Source: Bacillus sp. OV322 (GTDB taxonomy: Bacteria > Bacillota > Bacilli > Bacillales > DSM-1321). Taken from it: a stretch of DNA of 64,000 nt. Every line of letters starts with the position of its first letter. Position 1 is the first letter of the stretch. The translations under genes and the position numbers were made by a program. Shown here piece after piece: positions 26,632 to 35,718 of the stretch. The notes below the pieces were generated by a model. The model was given only the letters and a program-made list of their open reading frames with translations, did not search any database and was not told where the DNA came from. The DNA lies in NCBI RefSeq assembly GCF_900112495.1, contig NZ_FOMA01000007.1, forward strand, positions 62,001 through 126,000. Reading direction: 5' to 3'.

Positions 26632-27759
26632 ATGAAACTTTCAGAAAGAAACCTTTTAAACCCTATCACACCTGAACATGACCCATGGGAAGCATATATG
26701 GATATTGAAGAGTATGGCAAGCTGGCTCTGACAAATGTGGAATTCACTACAACCACACTTTGCAATATGCGCTGTGAACATTGTGCTGTCGGTTATACAC
26801 TGCAGCCTAAAGATCCAGTGGCCCTTCCTCTTGAACTCCTTTTATCACGTCTTGAAGAAATTCCGGCGTTAAGGTCCTTAAGCATTACGGGCGGCGAGCC
26901 TATGTTATCACTGAAAAGTGTAAAGAATTATGTGCTGCCCCTGCTTAAATATGCGCGAAGCAGAGGGGTCCGGACCCAGATTAATTCAAATCTGACTCTT
27001 GATCTTGATCGTTATTTGGAAATTGCCCCCTACCTCGATGTTCTTCATATTTCACACAACTGGGGTACGCTGGATGACTTTATTGATGGCGGCTTCGCCA
27101 TGATGGATCGAAAGCCGACTCGCGAGCAAAGAGCTAAGCTTTTTTATAGAATGATTGAAAATTCACGTTCCCTGGCTCAGGCAGGAGTTCTTGTTTCAGC
27201 AGAAACCATGCTGAACAAGCGAACCTTGCCGCACCTTGAGCACATACATAAACAAATCACCGAAGAAATGGGATGTCAGCGACATGAGGTTCATCCTATG
27301 TATCCTAGCGATTTTGCATCAGCTCTTGAAACCCTGCCTTTGGAAAAGACCAGGGAAGCCATTCATCATTTACTCGATATCAGAAATGAAGATGTGTGGA
27401 TGCTCTTTGGAACTTTGCCGTTTTATCCGTGCAGCAGCAAACCTGAAGATCTCGAACTGCTTAAGAGGCTATATAGTTCGAAAAAAGTGACTGTGCGAAA
27501 TGATCCGGATGGACGCTCACGCCTTAACGTAAATATATTTACAGGAGAAGTCATTGTAACAGATTTCGGAGACGCTCCTTCACTTGGCAATATAACAACA
27601 AGCCCTCTGTCCCAGTCTTATGAAACATGGATGAACTCGAAGCTTGCCGCTCAGCTTAATTGCCACTGTTCTTCAGTAAGATGCCTTGGCCCTAACGTAC
27701 TTGTAAAAAATGCTTACTATGCAAATACTGATTTTCGCAGTATGAAGACAAATATCTAA
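26632..27759 (+). CDS. yfkAB: Radical SAM/CxCxxxxC protein YfkAB
   Basis: A 375-residue radical SAM protein. The SAM-cluster cysteines are Cys44, Cys48 and Cys51 in CNMRCEHCAVGY, and SITGGEPML supplies the SAM-binding GGE stretch. The C-terminus carries the second motif CHCSSVRCLG (Cys344, 346, 351), which defines the YfkAB family and may hold an extra iron-sulfur cluster or zinc. The reaction and substrate are not known. Full length and an intact promoter suggest a working gene. The ATG follows AAGGAG. In the first B. subtilis annotation the homologue was split into yfkA and yfkB. Confidence 0.92.
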   Translation: MKLSERNLLNPITPEHDPWEAYMDIEEYGKLALTNVEFTTTTLCNMRCEHCAVGYTLQPKDPVALPLELLLSRLEEIPALRSLSITGGEPMLSLKSVKNYVLPLLKYARSRGVRTQINSNLTLDLDRYLEIAPYLDVLHISHNWGTLDDFIDGGFAMMDRKPTREQRAKLFYRMIENSRSLAQAGVLVSAETMLNKRTLPHLEHIHKQITEEMGCQRHEVHPMYPSDFASALETLPLEKTREAIHHLLDIRNEDVWMLFGTLPFYPCSSKPEDLELLKRLYSSKKVTVRNDPDGRSRLNVNIFTGEVIVTDFGDAPSLGNITTSPLSQSYETWMNSKLAAQLNCHCSSVRCLGPNVLVKNAYYANTDFRSMKTNI

Positions 27760-27786
27760 AAACAAACCGTGCTCTTTAATCAAATA

Positions 27787-27814
27787 ATCGCCCGTCCCCT
27801 CGCGGGGCGGGCGA
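27787..27814. terminator. Bidirectional terminator between convergent genes
   Basis: ATCGCCCG and CGGGCGAT form the outer stem with CCCC/GGGG inside. It serves both yfkAB and yfkD; the U-tracts on both sides are short. Confidence 0.75.
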
Positions 27815-27820
27815 TTTAGT

Positions 27821-28636
27821 TTATTTTGGCTGTACAGCCGCTGTGAAGCTAAAGGACAAATGATCATGTACAGGAATCCAGGCGCCAATTCCCTGAGAGG
27901 TAATATTTTTTACCATTAACTGCTTTTTGCTTCCTTTCAGCACAAGGTACACTTCACCATACGTAATTTTTCCTTTTTCGTTCACGGCCGATGCGTAGGC
28001 ATTCAAATAACCAAGCCTGCTTGGCGGAATATTATACACCTGATCTTTTTTCGTTCCGGCACCAATGATGGTTTCAAAGGATAGCGGCAAACCTGTTTTC
28101 TCGATGGCCTTCAAAAGCATCATCTTTTGCACATCTTCCGCGGAAGGAATCTTAGCTGTAAGCCCTCCGCGTACTGTTTTTTGGGTTTCTTGAACGTAGT
28201 GAATTTTGTAAATATCGGTATTTCCGCGATTATCAAAGTAATTGGTATTTATTTTTTGATAATCCCAATTAGGTGAGGTTTCCGCGGACTGATAATTCAG
28301 CGCCCAATGCCCCAAATAAATGGTCGCCCGGTAGCCAAATGCAAGCGGTGCCTTGGCAATTGCTGATTCATTCAGCATGTGAATCAGCTCAGGGTTTTCA
28401 ATTTTAACTTTTGCTGCCGACGTCAATTGCTTGGCCAGTGAACTTGGCTGCAAATAAGGAAGATCCTGAGCCGGGTTTGGATAGGTATTTTCCTTGGCAA
28501 TGTTCAGCACAGACTGCGGCACCTTAGTTTGCTGCAGCACTGTATAGTCTTCAGCATGTTTGCTTTCTGCAGAAATGGCTGCAGGTCCCAACGAGATAAG
28601 TAAGCTAAGTAATAGTACATTTATTATTCTTTTCAT
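27821..28636 (-). CDS. yfkD: YfkD-family exported protein
   Basis: A 271-residue secreted or surface protein with a Sec signal (MKRIINVLLLSLLISLGPAA, likely cleavage after ISA). I recognise the YfkD family of Bacillus from YLGHWALNYQSAETSPNWDY, YKIHYVQETQKTVRGGLTAK and KNITSQGIGAWIPVHDHLS. The function is not known. The ATG at 28636 was picked because AAAAGGAG is well placed there; the ORF extends 11 codons upstream without a ribosome binding site. Convergent with yfkAB, as in B. subtilis by memory. Confidence 0.88.
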   Translation of the reverse strand: MKRIINVLLLSLLISLGPAAISAESKHAEDYTVLQQTKVPQSVLNIAKENTYPNPAQDLPYLQPSSLAKQLTSAAKVKIENPELIHMLNESAIAKAPLAFGYRATIYLGHWALNYQSAETSPNWDYQKINTNYFDNRGNTDIYKIHYVQETQKTVRGGLTAKIPSAEDVQKMMLLKAIEKTGLPLSFETIIGAGTKKDQVYNIPPSRLGYLNAYASAVNEKGKITYGEVYLVLKGSKKQLMVKNITSQGIGAWIPVHDHLSFSFTAAVQPK

Positions 28637-28765
28637 GGTGTGTGCGCTCCTTTTGAAGAAGGTTATCATATTGTTACTTATCGTTCTCGTTGCAATGGCA
28701 TTCTATGCACAGATGCTGGAGGTCAAAAATATTTTCATTGTAACAAAATTGTAAAGTTCTGAATA

Positions 28766-28794
28766 TTTACAATTTTTAATTTATGTTGTATACT
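28766..28794 (+). promoter_or_regulatory. SigA-type promoter without a known gene
   Basis: TTTACA, 17 bases, then TATACT: 5 of 6 at both elements with ideal spacing. It points away from yfkD into a gene-free stretch that ends in a strong terminator (29036-29073). Confidence 0.55.
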
Positions 28795-28858
28795 AAAACT
28801 ATCTTAACAGCAAGGAGGCGAAATCGTTCAAACACACCTTAGTTAAAGGGAGGAATGT

Positions 28859-28984
28859 TTATCGCAAGAACACGATAACAGGCTAACAGGAATAAAAACG
28901 AATTCGCTGATCTTTTTATACCATAAGCAAAAGGATGTGAGCATTCTAGAATTATTGAATCGCTTTTCCGGCAAAAAAGAATGA
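28859..28984 (+). other. Possible small ORF or RNA between promoter and terminator
   Basis: Behind AAAGGGAGG lies a 41-codon open frame translating from TTA as SQEHDNRLTGIKTNSLIFLY followed by HKQKDVSILELLNRFSGKKE. It has no ATG, GTG or TTG at the correct distance, so it is either a small gene that lost its start codon or a non-coding RNA. A second AAGGAGG at 28812 is likewise not followed by a start. No family is recognised. Confidence 0.3.
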
Positions 28985-29035
28985 TGATAATTTTGGATGA
29001 CTGTATGTACTTAACGTTAGATAATGGAACATAAA

Positions 29036-29073
29036 AATGACTCTGCAATGTATTAGGCAGAGTCATTTTTTTA
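29036..29073. terminator. Strong bidirectional terminator
   Basis: An 11-bp perfect stem AATGACTCTGC / GCAGAGTCATT has a 10-base loop, TTTTTTT on the plus side and TTTTTATG on the minus side. It can end both the orphan transcript from 28766 and the exchanger gene. Confidence 0.85.
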
Positions 29074-29160
29074 TTGCTGGGAAATTCCGCTTGCACCTCT
29101 CTACCCGCGTGCGGATTGAGTGTTATAGGCGGATATAAGCAGGCAAGTATAGCAGCGCCT

Positions 29161-30225
29161 TCATAACAGATAAAAGCCAATGCCCATGATGATATATGCG
29201 GCAATAAGGGTAAGCCCCTCAAACCAGTTTGTTTCCCCGTCATTGGATATCATGATCAATAGAAAAACAGCGGTGATCATCGCAATCAGTTCAGGCATCG
29301 AAAATACCAATGGCATGGTATCCGGGAAAAGCAGTGATACAAGCACTAGGACCGGCGCTACGAACATTGCCACCTGCAGGGTAGAGCCGACAGCAATTTC
29401 AACCGTTACGTCCATTTTATTCTTCAGAGCCATTAGTACGGCCGAAGTATGTTCCGCTGCATTACCCACGATTGCCACAATAATGACCCCGATAAATAAT
29501 TCCGTCCACCCGAATGCCTCACCAACTGTATGAAAGGTATGTACAAGGTTTTCTGAAACATAAGCTACTGCAACGGTTGAGGCAGCCAGTACAGCCATTG
29601 CCGTCTTTTTGCTCCACTCCGGTTCTTCTTCCTCTTCGGCTGCATTTCCCTCTTCTTTGTTCGGCAAGTATACACCGCGATGCGTGACAAGTTTAAAGAA
29701 TAGTGCAGCCAAATACAGAAGAATTAAAATGATCGAGATTCCGATGCTTAATGTCATCGTTTCTGTTTGCTTCATCCTCATGGAAAACACTTCAGGAATC
29801 ACAAATGCCACAACTACGGCAAAAATCAGCAATCCCGCATTATGCCTGGCATCAAAAATATTGAATTTCTGCCTTTTGAATTTTGTTCCTCCAAGAAAGA
29901 AAGACAAACCTGCGACAAGGAGCAAATTCCCAAGAACGGAACCCGTTAAAGAAGCAAGAACTACTCCAATAAGCCCCGCTTTTAAAGAAAAAATGGAAAT
30001 GATCAGCTCAACTGCATTTCCAAAGGTGGCATTTAACAGCCCGCCTATTCTCGGCCCCATTACAATGGCAAGACTTTCTGTTGCCCTCCCCATAAAACTG
30101 GCCAGAGAGATGATTGTCAAGCAGTAGATAATAAACATAATTACACTCGGCCAATCCAGCAGAGAGCCCGCAACTGAAAGCGGAAGACCTGCTGCAAGCA
30201 AAATCATAAAGAATTTATTCCCCAT
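29161..30225 (-). CDS. Calcium/proton exchanger (CAX family)
   Basis: A 354-residue membrane antiporter that exports Ca2+ in exchange for protons. The two alpha repeats are GLLNATFGNAVELIISIFSL (about 62-81) and FIGVIIVAIVGNAAEHTSAV (about 241-260), each with the ion-binding Asn/Glu pair. They are separated by an acidic cytoplasmic loop (GNAAEEEEEPEWSK). About 11 hydrophobic segments fit the CAX topology. The B. subtilis equivalent in this neighbourhood is YfkE (ChaA). It is transcribed alone, divergent from the MFS gene at 30470. Confidence 0.92.
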   Translation of the reverse strand: MGNKFFMILLAAGLPLSVAGSLLDWPSVIMFIIYCLTIISLASFMGRATESLAIVMGPRIGGLLNATFGNAVELIISIFSLKAGLIGVVLASLTGSVLGNLLLVAGLSFFLGGTKFKRQKFNIFDARHNAGLLIFAVVVAFVIPEVFSMRMKQTETMTLSIGISIILILLYLAALFFKLVTHRGVYLPNKEEGNAAEEEEEPEWSKKTAMAVLAASTVAVAYVSENLVHTFHTVGEAFGWTELFIGVIIVAIVGNAAEHTSAVLMALKNKMDVTVEIAVGSTLQVAMFVAPVLVLVSLLFPDTMPLVFSMPELIAMITAVFLLIMISNDGETNWFEGLTLIAAYIIMGIGFYLL

Positions 30226-30469
30226 CTTATATCCTCACTTCTTTAATGCTGTTTTTTTTATTTTTTGTACCTTTTTCCCTTATATGTATCGTAATTGGCT
30301 TAATTCTTCACATGCCCCTGTCTTCACCCTCCTCTTTTTTATTCTCAATCTCTCAAAGTGAAAGTTTCATCTCATTGAAGCGGATAAATTTCTATACCCT
30401 AATATCTCTTGCCTAATCACCTATTATCCATGTAACATCATTAGTGTAAATTATATTAGGAGAAATGCT

Positions 30470-31657
30470 ATGAACCAGAAATTATTAATTGCCGTTTTGG
30501 TAAGTATCGTTGGAATTTCAGGATTTTCACAGGGTATGCTGCTTCCGATTATTGCAGTCATATTTGAACATGATGGGGTCAGCTCTTCCATGAACGGACT
30601 TAATGCAACTGCCTTATATGCAGGAATTTTACTGGTTTCTCCTTTAATGGAGAATCCCCTCCGCAGATTCGGTTATAAACCCCTGATTCTCGCCGGCGGG
30701 CTGACAGTCATCATTTCTCTGGCACTCTTTCCGGTCTGGAAGTCTTTTTGGTTTTGGTTCTTTTTAAGGGTATGCATTGGCATTGGTGACCATATGCTGC
30801 ATTTTGCCACACAAACATGGATCACTGGAGTTTCGCCTGAGAATAAGCGCGGCAGGAATATATCCATTTACGGATTATTTTTCAGCATTGGTTTTACAGT
30901 CGGCCCGCTTATGACAAAGCTTCTGGAAATTAATGAAGCATTGCCATTCATCATCTCATCCGCTCTTAGCCTCTTAACTTGGTTTACTGTCTTTTTACTG
31001 AAAAATGAGCGTCCGGATCATGATCATGAAATTGAAACTGCTTCCTTTCTAAGTACGATGAAACGATTTTCAAAGGTCAGCAGATATGCCTGGGTCGCAT
31101 TTTTGCCTCCTTTTGGATATGGTTTTCTTGAAGCGTCGCTTAATGGGAATTTCCCTGTTTACGCACTTAGGGAAGGAATTGATCTCAGCAAGGTTTCCAT
31201 TATTGTTCCCGCATTTGCTGCAGGCAGCCTGATTTCCCAGCTTCCGCTTGGAATGATGAGCGACCGCTATGGAAGGAGAAAAATCTTACTTTTCGTTCTT
31301 CTTGCCGGCTTCTTCATTTTTACAGCAGCCGGGTTTCTGAGCGCCTCCCCCCTTGGGCTTTTTTTATGCTTCTTGCTGTCAGGCATGATGGTAGGATCAA
31401 CCTTTTCTCTCGGCATCAGTTATATGGCAGACTTGCTGCCCAAGAATTTGCTGCCTACAGGAAATCTTTTATGCGGAATTTTCTTCAGCTTCGGAAGCAT
31501 TTCCGGTCCATTTATCGGAGGAATCGTCATACAATTTTTCAAAGGAAGCTTTTTCTTTGTGATTAGTTTTATGCTTCTTATGATTTTTTTCGCCGTTATA
31601 TCTTTCAAAAAAAACTCCGGGGCGCATAATCATTCCGAGTCAACAATAACTCAATAA
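30470..31657 (+). CDS. MFS transporter (YfkF-like)
   Basis: A 395-residue, 12-helix major facilitator protein. The motif A-like loop is weak in the first half (ENPLRRFGYKPLI) and strong in the second (GMMSDRYGRRKILL). The C-terminal end is hydrophilic with His residues (SGAHNHSES). AGGAG lies 8 bases before the ATG. The position next to the Ca2+/H+ exchanger matches YfkF of B. subtilis, a transporter with no known substrate. It is a single gene, divergent from the exchanger. Confidence 0.85.
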   Translation: MNQKLLIAVLVSIVGISGFSQGMLLPIIAVIFEHDGVSSSMNGLNATALYAGILLVSPLMENPLRRFGYKPLILAGGLTVIISLALFPVWKSFWFWFFLRVCIGIGDHMLHFATQTWITGVSPENKRGRNISIYGLFFSIGFTVGPLMTKLLEINEALPFIISSALSLLTWFTVFLLKNERPDHDHEIETASFLSTMKRFSKVSRYAWVAFLPPFGYGFLEASLNGNFPVYALREGIDLSKVSIIVPAFAAGSLISQLPLGMMSDRYGRRKILLFVLLAGFFIFTAAGFLSASPLGLFLCFLLSGMMVGSTFSLGISYMADLLPKNLLPTGNLLCGIFFSFGSISGPFIGGIVIQFFKGSFFFVISFMLLMIFFAVISFKKNSGAHNHSESTITQ

Positions 31658-31768
31658 TTAAATTGCTGAATTCCCTGCTATCTGCGGTCAAATACCTTTA
31701 ATTTCTAACATGAAATATGATATTATAAAAGCAGGAAAAAGAATATTATCCATTCATTTATGTTTTAT

Positions 31769-31808
31769 GCTGTCATCGCTCTTCGATGGCAGCTTTCGTC
31801 ATTTTATA
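31769..31808 (+). terminator. Probable terminator of the MFS gene
   Basis: GCTGTCATCG and CGATGGCAGC form a 10-bp stem with one wobble pair and a CTCTT loop, then TTTCGTCATTTT. It lies 110 bases past the stop. The rest of 31658-31976 is AT-rich leader of the metal ATPase gene, with no further recognisable element. Confidence 0.4.
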
Positions 31809-31976
31809 GGGGCATTGATGCTGAGTATCTTTCTCAATTAAATAAAAATATCGGTATAGAAACATCTTCGCACATTCCTATTCTATAGGCGCCCGAGCAT
31901 ACCGCTAAAAGGAAAACGGTGTAAATATCAATCATGACTTTATGATAAAATGTTTGACAATATTTGGAGGGATACT

Positions 31977-33917
31977 ATGTCTGCAGAAACAAATGTATTA
32001 AAGCAAGATAAGCCTATTGTTAAAAACAGCTCGCTATTGGAAAAAGCAAGACCTCATATTGAACTCATTTGCGCTTTATTCAGCGGTATACTGATTTTGG
32101 CCGGCTGGCTGCTTGCCAAGACTGATTTAAACACCGCCTCAATTGTCACATACCTTTTTGCTTTTATAATCGGCGGGTATGCTAAAGCAAAGGAAGGCAT
32201 TCAGGAAACCATTGAAAATAGGGAATTAAATGTAGAAATGCTGATGATTCTTGCAGCCATAGGTTCCAGCATCATCGGCTATTGGACAGAAGGCGCTATT
32301 TTAATCTTCATATTTGCAGTAAGCGGTGCGCTTGAAACTTATACGATGAATAAAAGCCACAAGGAAATATCCTCCTTAATGAATCTTCAGCCTGAAGAAG
32401 CACTTCGGATTACATTAAGCGGAATTGAAGAAAGAGTTCCTGTGGCAAAACTTAATGTGGGCGACCGCATTATCGTGAAGCCTGGGGAGAGAGTTCCCTC
32501 CGATGCAGTCATTACAGAAGGGCAGACAAATATTGATGAAGCTGCCATTACAGGTGAATCCATTCCTTTAATGAAAACTATTAATGATGAAATATTTGCC
32601 GGGACTGTAAACCTGCGCGGCACGATTACTGCTGAAATTACCAAACCAAGCAGTGAAACGCTTTTCCAAAAGATTATTTTACTCGTCCAAACTGCTCAAA
32701 GCGAAAAATCGCCCTCTCAGCTGTTTATAGAGAAGTTTGAAGGAACTTATGTGAAGGTTGTGCTGCTCGCAGTATTCGCTATGATGTTTTTACCCCATTT
32801 CCTTTTACATTGGAGCTGGAATGAAACACTGTACCGTGCCATGATCCTGCTAGTGGTTGCATCTCCATGCGCCCTGGTCGCTTCCATTATGCCCGCTACC
32901 CTTTCAGCTATTTCAAATGGAGCGCGGCACGGTATTTTATTTAAGGGCGGCATTCATCTTGAAAACTTAGGCAACCTGAAGGCAATTGCCCTGGATAAAA
33001 CAGGAACGCTTACAAAAGGTAAGCCTGTGGTGACCGATGTAATAATCAGAGAAGATCTTAATGAGGAAGACTTTTTATATTCTGTTGCATCCATTGAAAA
33101 TTACTCCAATCATCCATTGGCATCTGCCATCGTTAAATACGCCAAAGAAGCGGTCACGAAACAATTGGCAAAACCGCACGCCATGGAGGATATCTCAGGG
33201 AACGGTGTGCAGGGTTATATGGATGGTTCACTTTGGAAAATCGGAAGGGCAGACTTTGTCGGAAAAAAAGATGCGGAAGCCTTTCACGATTCTATTTCCC
33301 TTACTCTTGCACAGCAGGGAAAAACAATTGTTTTTGCAAAGGATGAGCTTGGCATCGCCGGCATTGTCACCCTGAAGGATATTGTCCGGGACGAAACAGC
33401 CGCTGCCATGGAAGAATTAAAAAAAGAAAATATCTACACGGTCATGCTTACAGGGGACGGCGAAAAAACAGCAAAAGCGATCGCTGATGAAAGCCATATT
33501 ATTGAGTATGTATCAGAATGCCTGCCGGAAACAAAAGTAGATGAAATTAAAAAGCTTATGGCACGGTTTGGAACAGTGGCCATGGTTGGAGATGGCATCA
33601 ATGACGCCCCGGCATTAGCTACAGCTTCTGTCGGCATCGCAATGGGAGAAGGCACCGATGTAGCCCTTGAAACGGCAGATGTGGTACTGATGAAGAACGA
33701 CCTGCCCCGCTTAGCAGAAGCGGTGAGGCTTTCCAAGAAAATGAATAAAATCATCAAACAAAATGTTATTTTTTCAATCAGTGTAATCATGCTGCTCATT
33801 TTATCCAATTTCCTTCAGTTTCTGGATCTCCCCTATGGAGTCATCGGGCATGAAGGCAGTACGATTCTTGTTATTTTGAACAGCCTCCGATTATTGAAAT
33901 TAGGAAAAATAAAGTAA
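31977..33917 (+). CDS. P1B-4 metal-transporting ATPase (PfeT/ZosA-like)
   Basis: An ATP-driven metal efflux pump. The 646-residue protein has no N-terminal metal-binding domain. The transmembrane metal site is Ser296-Pro297-Cys298 in VVASPCALVAS. The phosphorylation motif is Asp340 in ALDKTGTLTKGKP, with TGES in the actuator domain (AITGESIPL), the nucleotide-binding HP pair in SNHPLASAI and the hinge VGDGINDAPALA. SPC plus HEGST (625-629) in the last helix mark subtype P1B-4, known in Bacillus as the Fe(II) exporter PfeT (earlier ZosA). The start at 31977 has GGAGG 6 bases upstream. The exact metal is inferred from subtype. Confidence 0.9.
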   Translation: MSAETNVLKQDKPIVKNSSLLEKARPHIELICALFSGILILAGWLLAKTDLNTASIVTYLFAFIIGGYAKAKEGIQETIENRELNVEMLMILAAIGSSIIGYWTEGAILIFIFAVSGALETYTMNKSHKEISSLMNLQPEEALRITLSGIEERVPVAKLNVGDRIIVKPGERVPSDAVITEGQTNIDEAAITGESIPLMKTINDEIFAGTVNLRGTITAEITKPSSETLFQKIILLVQTAQSEKSPSQLFIEKFEGTYVKVVLLAVFAMMFLPHFLLHWSWNETLYRAMILLVVASPCALVASIMPATLSAISNGARHGILFKGGIHLENLGNLKAIALDKTGTLTKGKPVVTDVIIREDLNEEDFLYSVASIENYSNHPLASAIVKYAKEAVTKQLAKPHAMEDISGNGVQGYMDGSLWKIGRADFVGKKDAEAFHDSISLTLAQQGKTIVFAKDELGIAGIVTLKDIVRDETAAAMEELKKENIYTVMLTGDGEKTAKAIADESHIIEYVSECLPETKVDEIKKLMARFGTVAMVGDGINDAPALATASVGIAMGEGTDVALETADVVLMKNDLPRLAEAVRLSKKMNKIIKQNVIFSISVIMLLILSNFLQFLDLPYGVIGHEGSTILVILNSLRLLKLGKIK

Positions 33918-33930
33918 AACTGCTGCATAA

Positions 33931-33963
33931 AAAGAACCAGTGAAAAATTCACTGGTTCTTTTA
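33931..33963. terminator. Bidirectional terminator
   Basis: A 14-bp perfect stem AAAGAACCAGTGAA / TTCACTGGTTCTTT with an AAA loop lies between the convergent ATPase gene and the small gene at 33968. T-tracts occur on both sides. Confidence 0.9.
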
Positions 33964-33967
33964 TCAG

Positions 33968-34063
33968 TTAGTGATATCCGTTTCTGCCATTCGCAGAACC
34001 GGAAGTTTTATGTTTAGGGCTTTTTTTGCCTTTTTGTTTTGTACTGCCATCTTTTTTAGCCAT
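33968..34063 (-). CDS. 31-residue basic small protein
   Basis: A very short gene with an ideal ribosome binding site: AAAGGAGG 7 bases before the ATG. It encodes 31 residues, Lys-rich in the first half (MAKKDGSTKQKGKKSPKHK) and Ser/Gly/Asn-rich at the end (TSGSANGRNGYH). It has no membrane segment. Size and composition recall small spore or nucleic-acid-binding proteins of Bacillus, but I cannot assign a family. It is closed by the bidirectional terminator next to its stop. Confidence 0.65.
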   Translation of the reverse strand: MAKKDGSTKQKGKKSPKHKTSGSANGRNGYH

Positions 34064-34143
34064 AAAAGAGCCTCCTTTGATGTTTCCATCAGCTTTAGTA
34101 TTTGATAAAACGTGTGTGAAAAAATCAAGGAACAGCTGGAATA

Positions 34144-34983
34144 CTACTCACAATTTGGTTTCTTCCGGACGCTCTCCATGGCGTTGATTTCACCGCCAAT
34201 GATTAAAATCAGCCCAGTCAGATAGAACCAGGTCATCAGCACAATGATTCCGCCAAGTCCTCCGTAAGTTGTTGTGTAATGCCCAAGTCTTCTGACATAA
34301 AAAGAAAAAGCGAGCGAGACAATGCTCCAGCCTGCAGTGGCAAAAATAGCCCCAGGAAGAACGCTGACACATTTAAGCCTCTTGTTTGGAGCAATCAGGT
34401 ATAGTATCAGGAAAACAAGAAATAAAACGGCCGAGCTGATGAGCCATCTTAATGAATTCCAAAATGCAAAAAACTGCCCTGAAAATCCAAGCTTGGAAAA
34501 TAAAAAATATCCTAGCTCCCTTCCGAATACAGGAAGCAAAAGAGCAACCACAAATACAATGACCATGGCAATTGTCAATAGTATTGACATTGCCCTTGCT
34601 GTAATAAAAGGCCTGGTCTCTTTCACATCATACGCCCGGTTAAATGCCTGTACAATGGCACTGATGCCATTAGATGCCGACCAAATTGTTGCTATAATGC
34701 CAAATGACAGGAGTTTGCCATTTCCCTTCATGACCTGCCTAAGATTATCCTCTATCAAAGACATGGATTGTGAAGGCGCATAGCCCCGAATCAAATTCAG
34801 GATATCATCCTGGGATATTGGCAAATATGGCAGCAGAGCCATTAAAAAAAGCAGCAGCGGAAACAGAGAAAGCAAAAAGAAATATGCCAGCTGTGCTGCC
34901 AATCCTGATACATCATCCCCCATTAACCGCCTTATCAATTCCTTATAGTAAGGAATTTTCATCCATTCTTTCCTGCTTGCCAT
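34144..34983 (-). CDS. YihY/BrkB-family membrane protein (YfkH-like)
   Basis: A 279-residue membrane protein with about six helices, formerly mislabelled ribonuclease BN. Family marks are GLAAQLAYFFLLSLFPLLLF, SFGIIATIWSASNGISAIVQ with NRAYDVKE after it, LIAPNKRL, and the C-terminal TTYGGLGGIIVLMTWFYLTG with LIIGGEINA. The role in Bacillus is unclear; transport is presumed. The ATG at 34983 has AAAGGA upstream. It lies 41 bases downstream of the YtxH-like gene and is probably cotranscribed. A paralogue is found at 56606. Confidence 0.9.
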   Translation of the reverse strand: MASRKEWMKIPYYKELIRRLMGDDVSGLAAQLAYFFLLSLFPLLLFLMALLPYLPISQDDILNLIRGYAPSQSMSLIEDNLRQVMKGNGKLLSFGIIATIWSASNGISAIVQAFNRAYDVKETRPFITARAMSILLTIAMVIVFVVALLLPVFGRELGYFLFSKLGFSGQFFAFWNSLRWLISSAVLFLVFLILYLIAPNKRLKCVSVLPGAIFATAGWSIVSLAFSFYVRRLGHYTTTYGGLGGIIVLMTWFYLTGLILIIGGEINAMESVRKKPNCE

Positions 34984-35024
34984 ATAGTGTCCTTTTCCCT
35001 CACCTTCTGCATCCTGCAAGCAGT

Positions 35025-35429
35025 CTACATACTGCGTGATGCATTCTCACTGCCTCCGTAAGAAGATGGTGTATGCTCATTTTGATCGGCTGCAAATGCT
35101 TCCTTCGTTTCCTTCACAACATGCGCAACCTGAGGCGGAATAGCCTTCATTTCTTCTACACGTTCAGAAATGAAAGCTGCGTCATCCGCTATTTTCTCAA
35201 TGGCAGCACGCATATTCCCTGTTGCTTCTTTTATCTGGTTCAAAGTTTGAGTGGGATTTTTCAAAAATCCCTTCATGCTACTCATGCATTGCCTGCTTCC
35301 CTGAAGTACAGATTGCCTTGTACTTTGATTCAATAAACTAACGGCCGCTCCTGCCATGGCTCCATAAAACATCCCCTGAAAAAACCAGCTTTTCCCTGTA
35401 CCTTGGTAATTCCCAGCGTAATTTTCCAT
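35025..35429 (-). CDS. YtxH-like membrane-associated protein
   Basis: A 134-residue protein with one N-terminal hydrophobic, Ala/Gly-rich segment (FFQGMFYGAMAGAAVSLL, about 17-34) and a long charged helical tail, the build of YtxH-like envelope proteins. The tail (QIKEATGNMRAAIEKIADDA, then RVEEMKAIPPQVAHVVKETK) could be a coiled coil. It ends in a polar segment. The start at 35429 follows AGAGGAGG; the ORF extends upstream without one. It is the first gene before the BrkB protein. The family assignment is by general form. Confidence 0.65.
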   Translation of the reverse strand: MENYAGNYQGTGKSWFFQGMFYGAMAGAAVSLLNQSTRQSVLQGSRQCMSSMKGFLKNPTQTLNQIKEATGNMRAAIEKIADDAAFISERVEEMKAIPPQVAHVVKETKEAFAADQNEHTPSSYGGSENASRSM

Positions 35430-35718
35430 CTTCCATCCTCCTCTTATGATGCATGCTGCCTTTGAACAGCATCCTTTTCTCTTCAAATATTCTTTCATAT
35501 AGTCAACTCATTTTTATTCATAAGCAAACAAGCTAGGCCTGTTAAAAATGGCCTATGGTATTAGTGTTTCCTTAAAAACAGAAAATAGCATGTGCAGGCC
35601 GCCAATTTTTCGCCACAGGCTTGACTGTATTCATGCCAGCTGAGAGTTTTCATTGACTTATCAGGACAATCATGAAAAAATTAGAATACTTGTAAGAGTG
35701 CATGAAAGGGTGAAATCC

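Noticed and set aside
31977..33917. Reading the ATPase as a CopA- or ZntA-type pump
   Set aside because: It has SPC in the metal helix, HEGST in the last helix and no N-terminal metal-binding domain, so P1B-4 fits better than the CPC-type subgroups.
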